From Vulcanimicrobiota bacterium (GTDB lineage Bacteria; Vulcanimicrobiota; JAJTBE01): 46,448 bases of DNA. The notes below the pieces were generated by a model, which saw only the letters and a program-made list of their open reading frames with translations, was not told the origin of the DNA and made no database searches. A program made the translations under genes and the position numbers. Below are positions 1-8,812 of the stretch, in pieces. Location: contig JAIORV010000049.1 in NCBI GenBank assembly GCA_021107945.1, forward strand, positions 1-46,448, written 5' to 3'. Every line of letters begins with the position of its first letter. Position 1 is the first letter of the stretch.

Positions 1-116
1 CTCAAATTACCAGAGTTGGGCAAAGCCATACACCCGGGATTGGTGGTCGGATCCGTTACTCAATACTGATAAGATGTTGTTGTTTTTTAAAAAAATACTT
101 GACAAGAATAAACCAG
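1..116. repeat. Left copy of a 116-base perfect terminal inverted repeat
   Basis: Bases 1-116 are identical to the reverse complement of 46333-46448. Base 117 differs (A against G), then 118-128 match again before the two arms diverge. I find no gene in it. From about base 117 inward it continues into a copy of the foldback element, whose usual first third (as at 328-430) is replaced here by this sequence. It may simply be a contig end inside a genomic repeat. Confidence 0.95.
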
Positions 117-287
117 AATCTCAACCCCCGTAGTATGGAGGAGCAAATATTAATAAGAATGATTGTTGTGAGAAGAACCCGGGGGAAGAGATCCTTCGCT
201 GTGGAATAAATCGGAGATATGCAAAATCCATTCTTGCCAAGGCTTCATTTGTTAAAGTAAAGCGCTCGTATTCCGCTCAGGATGACA
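117..287 (+). repeat. Foldback element, right part (copy 1)
   Basis: This is the right-hand two thirds of the foldback element. It holds the inner block AGATCCTTCGCTGTGG and ends with the terminal repeat TTCCGCTCAGGATGACA at 271-287. The left third is missing and is replaced by the terminal inverted repeat of the window. No coding content is visible. Confidence 0.85.
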
Positions 288-327
288 ACATGGCGTGTGA
301 TTCATTATTAAAGATAATCCTTGCAAT

Positions 328-595
328 TGTCATTCTGAGCGGATCACGAATGAAATACTTGATTCCGACGACTTTTTCAAGACGGAACTCAATTTATGTT
401 CGCGTTTTTACACAGCGAAGAATCTCAACCCAATGGCATGGAGGGAGCAAGTCTCAATTTGAGGAAGAATTGATTCGAGGAAGAACCCGGGAGAGGAGAT
501 CCTTCGCTGTGGAATACATCGGAGATATGCAAAATTCGTTCCTGCCAGGGCTTCATTTGTTGAAGTAAATCGCTCGTATTCCGCTCAGGATGACA
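328..595 (+). repeat. Foldback element, complete (copy 2)
   Basis: A complete copy of 268 bases. It starts TGTCATTCTGAGCGGA at 328-343 and ends TTCCGCTCAGGATGACA at 579-595, so the ends are inverted. A second inverted pair lies inside: CACAGCGAAGAATCT on the left and AGATCCTTCGCTGTGG on the right. It has no gene of its own, so it looks non-autonomous and MITE-like. I see no convincing target-site duplication. Confidence 0.88.
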
Positions 596-703
596 ACCTC
601 TGGGGATCGTCTTTGAGGAGATCCTTCGCTGTGGGACACATCGGAGGAATGTAAAATCCGTTCCTGCCATGTTTTATTCCTGAATAGATACGAATAAAAC
701 AGA
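596..703 (+). repeat. Partial tandem copy of the foldback element's right half
   Basis: Just after copy 2, bases 614-690 repeat the right-half motifs (GAGATCCTTCGCTGTGGG, an ACATCGGAGGAATG block, then CGTTCCTGCCATG) but lack the terminal GATGACA end. This is a truncated tandem copy abutting the 3' end of the diguanylate cyclase gene. Confidence 0.75.
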
Positions 704-2497
704 TCAGCCAATCTCATCTTGTAATATAGTATGAATTTCCGGAATTTCTTCCATAATTTTTTCCATTTCAGATTCCTGTGCTTCCGGTGGTAATGAGAAT
801 GGTGTGACCTTGTTTCTTCCTTCTTCTTTAGAACGATACAGGGCAAGGTCGGCCTTCCTGATTAATTCCTGGGGATCTCTTGCGTCCCTGGGGAATGTTG
901 CAATTCCGATGCTGACAGTAACATTTAATAGGAATTTCCTGAACCTGACTTCCTCGTTCGCCACTTCTTTGCAGAGTCTTCTTGCAATTATCAAAGCTCC
1001 TGTTGTTGAAGTTTCTGGAAGTAAAATGCAGAATTCCTCTCCACCATATCTTCCACAGACATCTGTTGCCCTTGTGGCGCGTTTAAAAATCTTTGACACT
1101 TCAACAAGAAACTTATCGCCGGCCTGATGGCCGTAAGTGTCATTTAGTTTTTTAAAGTGGTCAAGATCAATCATCATCAGGGACATTTCGCGTCCGTACC
1201 TTCTTGCGCGGCGAAATTCCTCGTTCATTCTCTGCATGAAATGACGGCGAATGAATAATTTTGTCAAGCTGTCGGTAACCGCCATCTCGTAAAGTCTGGC
1301 ATTGTTAATGGCAACCGCCGCTTGATCTGCAAGTGTTTCTATAATGCCCAGGTCTTCCTTGGTGAAAGTCCCATTCTTTTTATTGCTTATATTTATTACC
1401 CCGATTGTTTCATCATAGACTTTAAGTGGTATGCATATGATATTATCAACATTCGAGCGTTTTGAAGCAAGAAACCGGGAGTCGGTTGACGTGTCTTGAA
1501 TAAGAAGCGGATCTCCTGTTTGCGCAACCCGCCCCGCTATTCCCTCGCCGAGTCGTATCCTTGTGCATTGGATCTCACCGTTCAATATCTTCTCTTCGGT
1601 GATCTTGTCAATACCTCTTACCACCTTCACGGCAAGTTCATCTCTTTCAAGGAGCATCAGGGAGCCTTTTGAAGCTTTTACAATATCAATAGCCTGATCA
1701 ATAATCATTACAAGCAGCTTGGTAAGATCATCAATGAAATTCAACGCTTGTCCTATGTCATAGAGAATTTTCAGGTTATGCATTTGTCTGTCGAGTTCTT
1801 TTTGTGACACACCGATTTCCTGGTAAAGAAACGCTGTTTCAAATGATGCTGCGGCCTGATCCGCCAGAAGACTCAGATATTCAAGATGTGTATGGTTTAT
1901 ACTCTTTTGATCAAGTGTTATAATGCCTATGAGCCTGTCTTTTGCTTTCAGAGGGATCCACGTGGAAGATTCAAGCAATTCCAGCTTGTTCTCCTTGAAA
2001 ATAGTTTCAAACCTCAGGTTCCCTTCAATATCGACGACCGATATGGGAATTCCGCTACCCAGCAGTTGCCAGAAAAGTCCCTCTTTATACTTGTAATGAA
2101 TACCTCTGACAGTGTCTTCATCCAGTCCAATCTGATGTGAGATCACAAAAGCGCCGTGTTTCTTATCATGAAGTAGAAGCGCGCATTTCTGTATGGGAAG
2201 CCGCTCCGCTATCATGGCTAGCAAAATTTGAGAAAGTCTCCGGGGATCCGGAGTGGAAGTGAATACTTTTCCCGCCTGGGATATGGTGAAGAGGTCGAAT
2301 ACTTTTTGATCCAGGTCTTTTGTCTGGAGTTTCAGGCTCTGTACCTTCTGGAGCAATTTCATGTTAGTTTTCTCCAGATTGTTTGATTTATCCTGAAATC
2401 TCTTTAACTTTTTTAAAAGAATTTCTTCTCGTCGGTCAACAATGGTAAACTCAACAGTATCTTTTTCATTCTTAAAAGGTTCCATATAACCCGGCAA
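704..2497 (-). CDS. Diguanylate cyclase with two GAF domains (GGDEF protein)
   Basis: This 597-residue protein should make cyclic di-GMP from two GTP in response to a sensed ligand or redox signal. A short charged coiled coil (about residues 20-62) is followed by two GAF-type sensor domains (about 65-200 and 225-390) and a C-terminal GGDEF domain (about 400-570). The active-site loop reads RYGGEEF, and a candidate product-inhibition site RATD lies five residues before GGEEF, the usual spacing for an RxxD I-site. No transmembrane segment is seen, so it is probably cytoplasmic. I prefer the TTG start at 2497 because GGGGG lies eight bases before it; an ATG four codons in (2485) is the alternative. 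It is a single gene whose 3' end abuts foldback repeats. Fold and activity are confident, the signal is unknown. Confidence 0.93.
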   Translation of the reverse strand: MPGYMEPFKNEKDTVEFTIVDRREEILLKKLKRFQDKSNNLEKTNMKLLQKVQSLKLQTKDLDQKVFDLFTISQAGKVFTSTPDPRRLSQILLAMIAERLPIQKCALLLHDKKHGAFVISHQIGLDEDTVRGIHYKYKEGLFWQLLGSGIPISVVDIEGNLRFETIFKENKLELLESSTWIPLKAKDRLIGIITLDQKSINHTHLEYLSLLADQAAASFETAFLYQEIGVSQKELDRQMHNLKILYDIGQALNFIDDLTKLLVMIIDQAIDIVKASKGSLMLLERDELAVKVVRGIDKITEEKILNGEIQCTRIRLGEGIAGRVAQTGDPLLIQDTSTDSRFLASKRSNVDNIICIPLKVYDETIGVINISNKKNGTFTKEDLGIIETLADQAAVAINNARLYEMAVTDSLTKLFIRRHFMQRMNEEFRRARRYGREMSLMMIDLDHFKKLNDTYGHQAGDKFLVEVSKIFKRATRATDVCGRYGGEEFCILLPETSTTGALIIARRLCKEVANEEVRFRKFLLNVTVSIGIATFPRDARDPQELIRKADLALYRSKEEGRNKVTPFSLPPEAQESEMEKIMEEIPEIHTILQDEIG

Positions 2498-2973
2498 GAT
2501 GTTAACCCCCGATTTTTTCTTGAATCAATTGCTTATATTTGCACGGATTGCACATCAATCCTTTAGAATGGAATAATAAGAATTAAATCCAGATAATGAT
2601 TTTAAATTCACCGCAGAGATCGCTGAAACCCTGAAACCCTGAAACAAGTTCAGGGCAGGTAAATTCCCTGAAATGAACTCAAGGCAGGCAGTGCAGGCGC
2701 GGAGGGCGAAGAGAATTTATTATATACAAGGGTTTACCGCTAATCAAGTGCACCAAACTTCAGGCATTCTCCGATATAATTTTATACCGGCGAGAAATGG
2801 ACTTTTCCCCCGGTAAAAAGCTACAACACAGCAATTACAAGACTCCAAATGCATTTTTATGGTTTAAAAAAAGTCTTTTGCACATGCCCTGGCGAAGGCC
2901 GGGGCCATTTGCTTCTTTGCGGTTAATTTTAGTCCTTCAAATATTTACCCACACAATATAGCAAAGAGCTCAT
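2498..2973. other. Non-coding gap with degenerate repeats
   Basis: I see no gene here. The gap holds a TTCACCGCAGAGA fragment (2607-2619), a CCCTGAAACAAGTTCAGGG hairpin with a diverged second copy (2637-2688), and at 2886-2910 a CCTGGCGAAGGCC block that recurs inverted at 16455-16476. In both places that block lies beside a TTTGCGGT-type repeat. Confidence 0.7.
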
Positions 2974-3654
2974 TTACTTCCCACGCTTTTTAAGTCTCTT
3001 GAGACGCCTTATTTCAAGTACCTCGGCGTCATCCCTCATTCTCTCCGGGGTCAATTCTTCTTCCTCTTCTCCCGAAAGAACCTTGAATTTCCACTTCCTG
3101 AATGCATTCAGACTGAAATACACAAGTATAATACAAACCGGCAGGGCAATCATCGGGCTAACTATCCCAAGGACGACACCTCCCAGAGAGAGTACATCCT
3201 CTGTGATGCTGAGATACAGGTTGTAATTTCCATAGCTTATGGCGTCTGATAGTATCTTGCAGCTTGCCCGGAAGCTTTGAACGGGAAGAGTTATGCCCGC
3301 TCCGAATCCCAGCGCAATTATATAGTTCACAATCGGATCCGGATGATTGAGAACCGCAAGGCAGGCAATAACTCCAGCGATCGGCCTTAATACAAGGTGA
3401 AGTCCGTCGAGAAAACTGCTTGCCGAGGGGACCTTGTCTCCGAGCACTTCAATAACGGTAAATATTACTATAACAAAGAATACCGTATCATTCTTGGCAA
3501 GATAGGGATAGAGATCGGGATTTAAGAATTTTGCCCCGAGCAAGCCACTCCGGGCCGCCCAGCAAATAGCCAAAAGAGGCACAAGAGCCCGAAGCCCCGA
3601 ACACATAGCCAGAGTTCCTGCAAGAAGAAGTTGTTGAAGAAATCCCATAGTCAA
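2974..3654 (-). CDS. DUF4126-family integral membrane protein
   Basis: A 226-residue protein with about five or six hydrophobic segments and a highly charged cytoplasmic tail (residues 190-226, with EEEEE and KRLKKR runs). The N-terminal pattern (GTLAMCSGLRALVPLLAI), the EVLGDKVP motif and the following LRPIAG segment match the DUF4126 family as I know it: small membrane proteins of unknown function. An ATG two codons in (3648) is an equally possible start. It is monocistronic and flanked by repeats. Family placement is moderately sure; no function can be given. Confidence 0.8.
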   Translation of the reverse strand: MTMGFLQQLLLAGTLAMCSGLRALVPLLAICWAARSGLLGAKFLNPDLYPYLAKNDTVFFVIVIFTVIEVLGDKVPSASSFLDGLHLVLRPIAGVIACLAVLNHPDPIVNYIIALGFGAGITLPVQSFRASCKILSDAISYGNYNLYLSITEDVLSLGGVVLGIVSPMIALPVCIILVYFSLNAFRKWKFKVLSGEEEEELTPERMRDDAEVLEIRRLKRLKKRGK

Positions 3655-3779
3655 ATGTCTCCACTAAAAAAGTATTAATATATTCCCCATAACAAGGGTG
3701 TTTCCTCCTCAAAACATTGGTATCTCAAATACAAGCTGTTTTCAATAAGTAATGTCGTTTTTATTGAAATCTTAATAAA

Positions 3780-3864
3780 ACCGCAAAGAAGCAAAGAACG
3801 CAAAGACCTTTTTTTAATTCTTTGTGGTCTTTGTGGTCTTTGTGGTCTTTGTGGTCTTTGCGGT
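3780..3864. repeat. Nine-base tandem repeat forming a long imperfect hairpin
   Basis: Bases 3820-3864 are five head-to-tail 9-mers, four of CTTTGTGGT and a last CTTTGCGGT. Bases 3780-3808 hold the inverted counterpart (ACCGCAAAGAAGCAAAGA and onward), so the block can fold back on itself around an AT-rich loop. It belongs to the CCGCAAAGACCACAAAG family seen in most gaps of this window and lies about 110 bases before aroA. Confidence 0.9.
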
Positions 3865-3972
3865 GAATATCTATGAATTTTTAATTATTCTGGAAAAAAG
3901 AGATAAAAGAGGGTAAAATAAAAGGGAGCTCAAACAAATATTATTCCAGGACAAGTCCCGGGAGGAAAATTT

Positions 3973-5292
3973 ATGAGAAAAATTATTCCTATAAAGACGA
4001 TAAAAGGGAACTTTATCGTACCATCCGATAAATCAATATCACATAGGGTTATCATCCTTGCTGCATTGTCAAATGGAAGAAGTCTTATCAGGAATTTCCT
4101 GTTTTCAAATGATTGTATCTCCACGATCGAATGTTTCAGGAAACTGGGAGTCACAATAGAATGCCGCAGAAAAGATAAAGTCGGGAAAGACAATGATAGA
4201 GAAAACGCCGGTGAGATAATTATTCATGGCAGGGGATTAAAAGGACTTTGTAAGCCCCCGGAAATTCTCGATGCCGGAAATTCAGGAACGACAATGCGCC
4301 TTATTTCAGGAATACTTGCCTCTACAAACTTTCTTAGCATTATTACAGGAGATGATTCTCTCAGATTCAGGCCTATGGGAAGAATTATCAAGCCGCTGAA
4401 AATGATGGGAGCGGAGATTTACGGTAGAAACGAAAACAAGTATCCCCCTTTGACAATTATCGGAAAAAAGCTGAAAGGCATTGAATATTGCCTGCCGATT
4501 CCTTCAGCGCAACTAAAATCATGCATTCTTCTGGCCGGACTTTCATCGGAGGGGACTACAATAATAGAAGAGCCTGTTGTCAGTAGAGATCATACAGAAC
4601 GTATGCTAAAAGCACTTGGCGCATCAATAAAACATGAAGGCAGAAGAATTATTCTTGAAGAAAAAAGCAAACTTGCTCCTTTTGAAACGTGGGTTCCCGG
4701 CGATATATCCTCCGCATCCTATCTCATTGCCTCAGCACTGCTTCTGCCTGAATCCAAAATCTCCATAAGAAATGTGGGTTTGAATCCCACAAGAATGGGA
4801 TTTGTGAATGTACTAAAAAAAATGGGAGCCAATATCAGGGTAACAAAAAAAGACACCACTCTTTTAAACGAACCATACGGTGAAATTGAAGTTCAATTTG
4901 GTCCATTGAATGGCATAAAAATAGGTGCCGACGAAATCCCGACCTTAATCGATGAAATCCCTCTCCTGGCAATAATCGGTGCAAAAGCAAAAGGCAGGAC
5001 AATAATATCCGGCGCCGGCGAGTTGAGAGTTAAAGAGACCGATAGAATATCAGCAGTCGTGGAAAACATCCGGTGTATGGGAATAGAAATCGAAGAGAGG
5101 GAGGATGGGTTCATCATAGATGGGGAGCAGGATTTCAAGGGAGCGATGCTGGAATCCAGGAAAGACCACAGGATCGCTATGACATTTGCCGTGGCGGCAC
5201 TTTCTGCCAAAGGAGAAACCAAAATAAAGGGCGCAAGCATCGCCGGAATTTCATACCCGGGATTCTGGGAGTTACCTCTTTTTCAGGATTGA
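3973..5292 (+). CDS. aroA: 3-phosphoshikimate 1-carboxyvinyltransferase (EPSP synthase)
   Basis: This 439-residue enzyme joins phosphoenolpyruvate to shikimate 3-phosphate to give EPSP, the sixth step of the shikimate pathway to aromatic amino acids. Family signatures occur in order: PSDKSISHR near residue 17, LDAGNSGTTMRL near 100, GDDSLRFRPMGR near 126, PSAQLKS near 178, EIPTLIDEIPLLA near 322, GAGELRVKETDRI near 344 and DHRIAMTFA near 398. Length is typical (about 420-450). The ATG follows GGGAGG at a good distance. No other aro gene, cmk or rpsA is adjacent; it stands alone between repeats and faces the adaptor gene on the opposite strand. Confidence 0.97.
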   Translation: MRKIIPIKTIKGNFIVPSDKSISHRVIILAALSNGRSLIRNFLFSNDCISTIECFRKLGVTIECRRKDKVGKDNDRENAGEIIIHGRGLKGLCKPPEILDAGNSGTTMRLISGILASTNFLSIITGDDSLRFRPMGRIIKPLKMMGAEIYGRNENKYPPLTIIGKKLKGIEYCLPIPSAQLKSCILLAGLSSEGTTIIEEPVVSRDHTERMLKALGASIKHEGRRIILEEKSKLAPFETWVPGDISSASYLIASALLLPESKISIRNVGLNPTRMGFVNVLKKMGANIRVTKKDTTLLNEPYGEIEVQFGPLNGIKIGADEIPTLIDEIPLLAIIGAKAKGRTIISGAGELRVKETDRISAVVENIRCMGIEIEEREDGFIIDGEQDFKGAMLESRKDHRIAMTFAVAALSAKGETKIKGASIAGISYPGFWELPLFQD

Positions 5293-5439
5293 GGGTGAAT
5301 GATTTAACGCAGAGGACGCGGAGTCCGCAGAGTTTTATTTTATATGGAATTAACGCATTGGATTATGATTGCTGGATCTGAATGGGAATAATTATTGTTT
5401 TCCTTATTTCCTAATTTTCTTAGAAAACCCCATCCTTCC

Positions 5440-6762
5440 TCATAATTCATTATCAGGCTTTATCGGGTAAGGCTCTTTATCCGGTGAGACAAATTTCTGC
5501 GCTCCAAGGGACTTGACAATCCTGCATTTATCTCCATCTTTGAGGTATTCCTGTCCCGACAGGGAAATTCTCGATTTATCGGAAATATTGCCCGAGATCA
5601 TCGCTGATTCGTCCTGAATCTTCAATACTTTGATGTGTACTTTGTGAGCAATATCTTTATCGTCTATAATGAAGATAAAGAAGCCCTTATCATCCATCTT
5701 TTTCACCAGGCAAGCGATGGGAACAAAAGCTCCCCTGTGTTTTTTTCCGAGATGGAAGGTCGCTTTGCCGATATTTCCGACAAAATCTTTGAGGTCAGGA
5801 TATTCAAGTAATCTGAGTTTTATGCGGAAAGATCTGGATGCTTCATCCGATATCGGCTGAATTTCCCTTACTTTCGCTTTTACTGTTTTGTCCGGTTTGT
5901 TTGTAAAAGAAACTTCCGCGATATCGCCTATATTAATCTCATCAATGTGCTTTGTGGGGACATAGATAATCACATCATTGGCTTTGGCAGACTGGATTTC
6001 ATAAATGGGATTCTGAGAACTCACCAATGCTCCTATGTCAACTAATTTTCTTGACACTATCCCGTTCACCGGTGAACGAAGAAGGGTGTACGAAAGCTGA
6101 ACTCTTGCCGTCTCGGCGTTGCTTTGCGCAACTCCGACATTTGATCGTGAAATTTGGATGTCTTCCTTGATGGGACCTCTTTTTTTCATATTATACTGGT
6201 CTTTAGCCGCCTTATATTGTTGCACGGCAACCTTATGTTGATTCACCACAGAATCATATTGCTGTTTTGGAAGGGCGTCTTCTTTATATACCTTCTCATA
6301 TCTATTCATTTCAAGTTGTGCATGCTCCAGATTCGCTTCTGCCTGGAGCATATTCGCTTTTGCAATCTCTTTTTCTTCCTCGCGGCTACCCACAAGAGTG
6401 CGATCAAGGTTTGCCTGTGCATAACCAACCTGTGATTGTGCAGTCCTGAGATTGGCAACATATTGCTTTTGATCGAGTCTGGCCATCAAGGCTCCTTTTG
6501 AAACGGGCTGACCCACATCAAAATACATTTGCTCGATATTGCCTGACGCCATAAATGCTATTTTTGTAATCAGCGGCGCGTCAGTAGTGCCCGGGAAAGT
6601 AAGAGTCTCCTGGAAATACCTGAAATTTGGTTGTATTGTCTGAACGGAGACCTTATACTCTTCCGTGGGTTTGGGTTTTTCCTTTTCGCATCCCGATGCA
6701 AAGCAAAGAAATGCTATAAGGCAGATTGAAATTATTATAAGCCTGCTTTTGGTACCTGGCAC
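5440..6762 (-). CDS. Periplasmic adaptor (membrane fusion) lipoprotein, HlyD/RND type
   Basis: A 440-residue adaptor that would link an inner-membrane pump to the outer-membrane channel encoded just upstream. The N-terminus is a lipoprotein signal (LIAFLCFASGC), so Cys25 should be lipidated. Then come the lipoyl/barrel-sandwich half-motifs (FDVGQPVSKGALMARLDQ near 82; LRSPVNGIVSRK near 228), a long alpha-helical hairpin (about 110-220) and beta-barrel/membrane-proximal domains (about 250-400). The start is GTG with GGAGGGG seven bases before it, 40 bases after the TolC-like gene, so the two are almost certainly one operon. No RND, ABC or MFS pump gene is nearby, so the substrate is unknown. 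Confidence 0.9.
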   Translation of the reverse strand: MPGTKSRLIIISICLIAFLCFASGCEKEKPKPTEEYKVSVQTIQPNFRYFQETLTFPGTTDAPLITKIAFMASGNIEQMYFDVGQPVSKGALMARLDQKQYVANLRTAQSQVGYAQANLDRTLVGSREEEKEIAKANMLQAEANLEHAQLEMNRYEKVYKEDALPKQQYDSVVNQHKVAVQQYKAAKDQYNMKKRGPIKEDIQISRSNVGVAQSNAETARVQLSYTLLRSPVNGIVSRKLVDIGALVSSQNPIYEIQSAKANDVIIYVPTKHIDEINIGDIAEVSFTNKPDKTVKAKVREIQPISDEASRSFRIKLRLLEYPDLKDFVGNIGKATFHLGKKHRGAFVPIACLVKKMDDKGFFIFIIDDKDIAHKVHIKVLKIQDESAMISGNISDKSRISLSGQEYLKDGDKCRIVKSLGAQKFVSPDKEPYPIKPDNEL

Positions 6763-6802
6763 TTTTTACCCCTCCGGTATTTTTTAATTGACGAATTCAG
6801 AA

Positions 6803-8515
6803 TTAATTATTATCTTCCAAATCCTTTCCCGTTGCTTTTTCCAAGGCCGCAAGGTAAGTGAAATTATCGTATTTTGCGGTAACCAGATCCTGTCTTGCCT
6901 GATTCAGAGTTCTCAGGGCGTCTTCCATCTCGACCGACAATGACAAGCCGTTTGCGTATCTCACTTTTGCCATGTGATAGCTTACACTTGCCTGTTGAAC
7001 ATTTTTTATGGAGGTATAATAATTAATCCTGGATTCCCTGAGATCAAGGAAAGCTTGCTCTATTTCGAGCTTGATCTGCCGTTTCAGATTATCCAGGGCA
7101 ATCTCGGCGGTTCTGACTACAGATTCCGATTCCTTTATCTTGCCGCTTTTCGCTCCTCCGTCAAAAATTGGAATTGATAATGAAAGTCCCACATCCCAGG
7201 AGTGATCATTGGTCACTGACGAGCTGGTCTGCTTTGTGTACTTACTTGAAAGGCTCACAACAGGATTGGTCTGAGCCTTGGCGGCTCGCAACAGCGCCTT
7301 GCTTGCGGATATGTTTGCATTCATTGCCAATATTTCATGACGGTTTTCCATTCCAATTTTTTGAAGTTCATCAAGCTTATATAGTTTGGCGGGAATCTTC
7401 ATCTTGTCGGGAGTGACCCTGAACTGGATTTTATCATCATATTCCAGTAGATATAAGAATGAAGATCTTGACAGTATAACCATTTTCTTGGCGGATATCA
7501 GGCTCTGCCTTGCAGTCGATACCATATACTCGCCCCTGACAACGTCCATCTTGGAAACAATTCCGTTTTTATACAGACTGTTGGCGTTTTCAAGGTGATC
7601 CTGTGTCGAGTTAACATTATCTTTCCTTACTCCAACCATTGCAATGGCTTTTAACATATTATAAAACGACGCCCTGACATTATATGTGACCTGCATTTCT
7701 TCAGATTCATAATTTTCCTGTGTAATCCGGATATTTACAAACGAAGCTGAAATCTGGTTTTCAATATTCCCGAATGTCGTTATAAGATATCGCAGGGAAG
7801 CCTGCCCATAATACATATAGTCTCTTTGAAAAATAATTTTTGTGTCAAAAGGAAAAGGAAGTGTAATCTCCTGAGTCGGTCCCTGTTTGATAGCGGCGGC
7901 ATCAAGCTGCAAGGTTGGATTCTTGGCGGCTTTTAATTGCTTGTATTGCGCAACCGCCTGCTTGATTTTCTCTTTCCCCTGGCGCAGTTGGGCGTTCCGG
8001 GCAATTGCAATCCGGACACTTCGCCCGATTGTAAGGATTTCATTGGGAACAAGCTCCGTCGGCCTCGGGGGTTTTATCAGGTCTTCCTTTTTAAATTCAT
8101 CAGGCTTTACCAGTATTTTATCGATATCAACACTGTCAAAGATGGGGTCATTATAGACTTCATTGTCAGTTTTATCGAGGATGAAGTTTGCAGCCCCCGG
8201 TTTTGTTTTAATTTTTTGAGTGGGCTTGGAAGTTGGCTTCTTCTTCCTGGACTCAACAGACTTCTTGGTGGACTTTTTCTTCACAGGACTAACTGTTTTT
8301 TTGTTCTTTTTATTGAATTTTTCCTCCGTCATCTGCTTGTGTTGATAAGGAACGGAAGAATCTTTGCCGTTATTACTTTCAGCCCACGCGTATTTACTAA
8401 TCCAATATTTCCTGTTAGAATTAATATTGTATTTTCCAGGCTCTTCTGCATGTCGAAAAGAAAAAAACGACAGAAAGACAAATATAACCGCAATTACGTA
8501 ATACTTTATTTTCAT
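6803..8515 (-). CDS. TolC-family outer-membrane efflux protein with lysine-rich N-terminal extension
   Basis: A 570-residue TolC-type protein forming a trimeric outer-membrane channel and periplasmic tunnel. A signal peptide (MKIKYYVIAVIFVFLSFF) is followed by an unusual Lys/Ser/Thr/Pro-rich stretch (about residues 66-106, with KKNKK, KKKSTKKS and RKKKPTSKP), then a linker, then the paired outer-membrane efflux repeats from about 165 to the end. The end YLAALEKATG is typical of the family. The ATG at 8515 has AAGG ten bases upstream, inside a tandem duplication of AAGGTATTTAT. It is first gene of a two-gene operon with the adaptor. The basic extension is not usual for TolC and might contact peptidoglycan or polyanions (inference). 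Confidence 0.9.
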   Translation of the reverse strand: MKIKYYVIAVIFVFLSFFSFRHAEEPGKYNINSNRKYWISKYAWAESNNGKDSSVPYQHKQMTEEKFNKKNKKTVSPVKKKSTKKSVESRKKKPTSKPTQKIKTKPGAANFILDKTDNEVYNDPIFDSVDIDKILVKPDEFKKEDLIKPPRPTELVPNEILTIGRSVRIAIARNAQLRQGKEKIKQAVAQYKQLKAAKNPTLQLDAAAIKQGPTQEITLPFPFDTKIIFQRDYMYYGQASLRYLITTFGNIENQISASFVNIRITQENYESEEMQVTYNVRASFYNMLKAIAMVGVRKDNVNSTQDHLENANSLYKNGIVSKMDVVRGEYMVSTARQSLISAKKMVILSRSSFLYLLEYDDKIQFRVTPDKMKIPAKLYKLDELQKIGMENRHEILAMNANISASKALLRAAKAQTNPVVSLSSKYTKQTSSSVTNDHSWDVGLSLSIPIFDGGAKSGKIKESESVVRTAEIALDNLKRQIKLEIEQAFLDLRESRINYYTSIKNVQQASVSYHMAKVRYANGLSLSVEMEDALRTLNQARQDLVTAKYDNFTYLAALEKATGKDLEDNN

Positions 8516-8675
8516 TGATAAATACCTTGCAATAAATACCTTGTTTTTGAAGATTTGGGTATAATAATTATAAATACATTTTACTTGATTACCGGTTCTT
8601 TTTCGCGAATATTGGATTTTCGTGAAAAGACATATAATTCCTCTAATCTTATGATTTCATCAATTTCTAATGTCC

Positions 8676-8710
8676 GGGAGAGTCCCCTCGATTTTTTTGG
8701 GGAAACTCCC
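8676..8710. promoter_or_regulatory. Hairpin in the divergent tolC-like/YbjN-like intergenic region
   Basis: GGGAGAGTCCCC (8676-8687) and GGGGAAACTCCC (8699-8710) form a 12-base-pair stem with two central mismatches around an 11-base T-rich loop. No T-run follows on either strand, so it is not a standard terminator. It could be an operator or a leader structure for either divergent unit. Confidence 0.45.
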
Positions 8711-8770
8711 AATAATAAAAAATATTAACAGGGAAATTGAGTTGGAACTCGTATTTTTAAAGATATGATA

Positions 8771-8790
8771 ATTGGATAGTTTTATCCAAT
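8771..8790. promoter_or_regulatory. Perfect inverted repeat just before the YbjN-like gene
   Basis: ATTGGATA-GTTT-TATCCAAT is an 8-base perfect inverted repeat ending 23 bases before the ATG at 8813 and just ahead of the GGGGGTG ribosome-binding site. Its place fits a repressor operator or a translation-control hairpin. Confidence 0.45.
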
Positions 8791-8812
8791 ATTCTCCATA
8801 GGGGGTGTATTC

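Noticed and set aside
290-568. Reading frames inside the foldback elements (also 21287-21655, 34218-34559)
   Set aside because: They lie wholly or mainly in repeat sequence, differ between copies and lack a ribosome-binding site; they are by-products of the element.
3780-3864. CRISPR array
   Set aside because: The 9-base units are directly adjacent without unique spacers, and no cas gene is present in the window.
7937-8518. 193-residue plus-strand frame opposite the TolC-like gene
   Set aside because: It runs antisense through a well-supported TolC coding region and encodes nothing recognisable.
8676-8710. Rho-independent terminator
   Set aside because: The stem has mismatches and no T-run follows on either strand.
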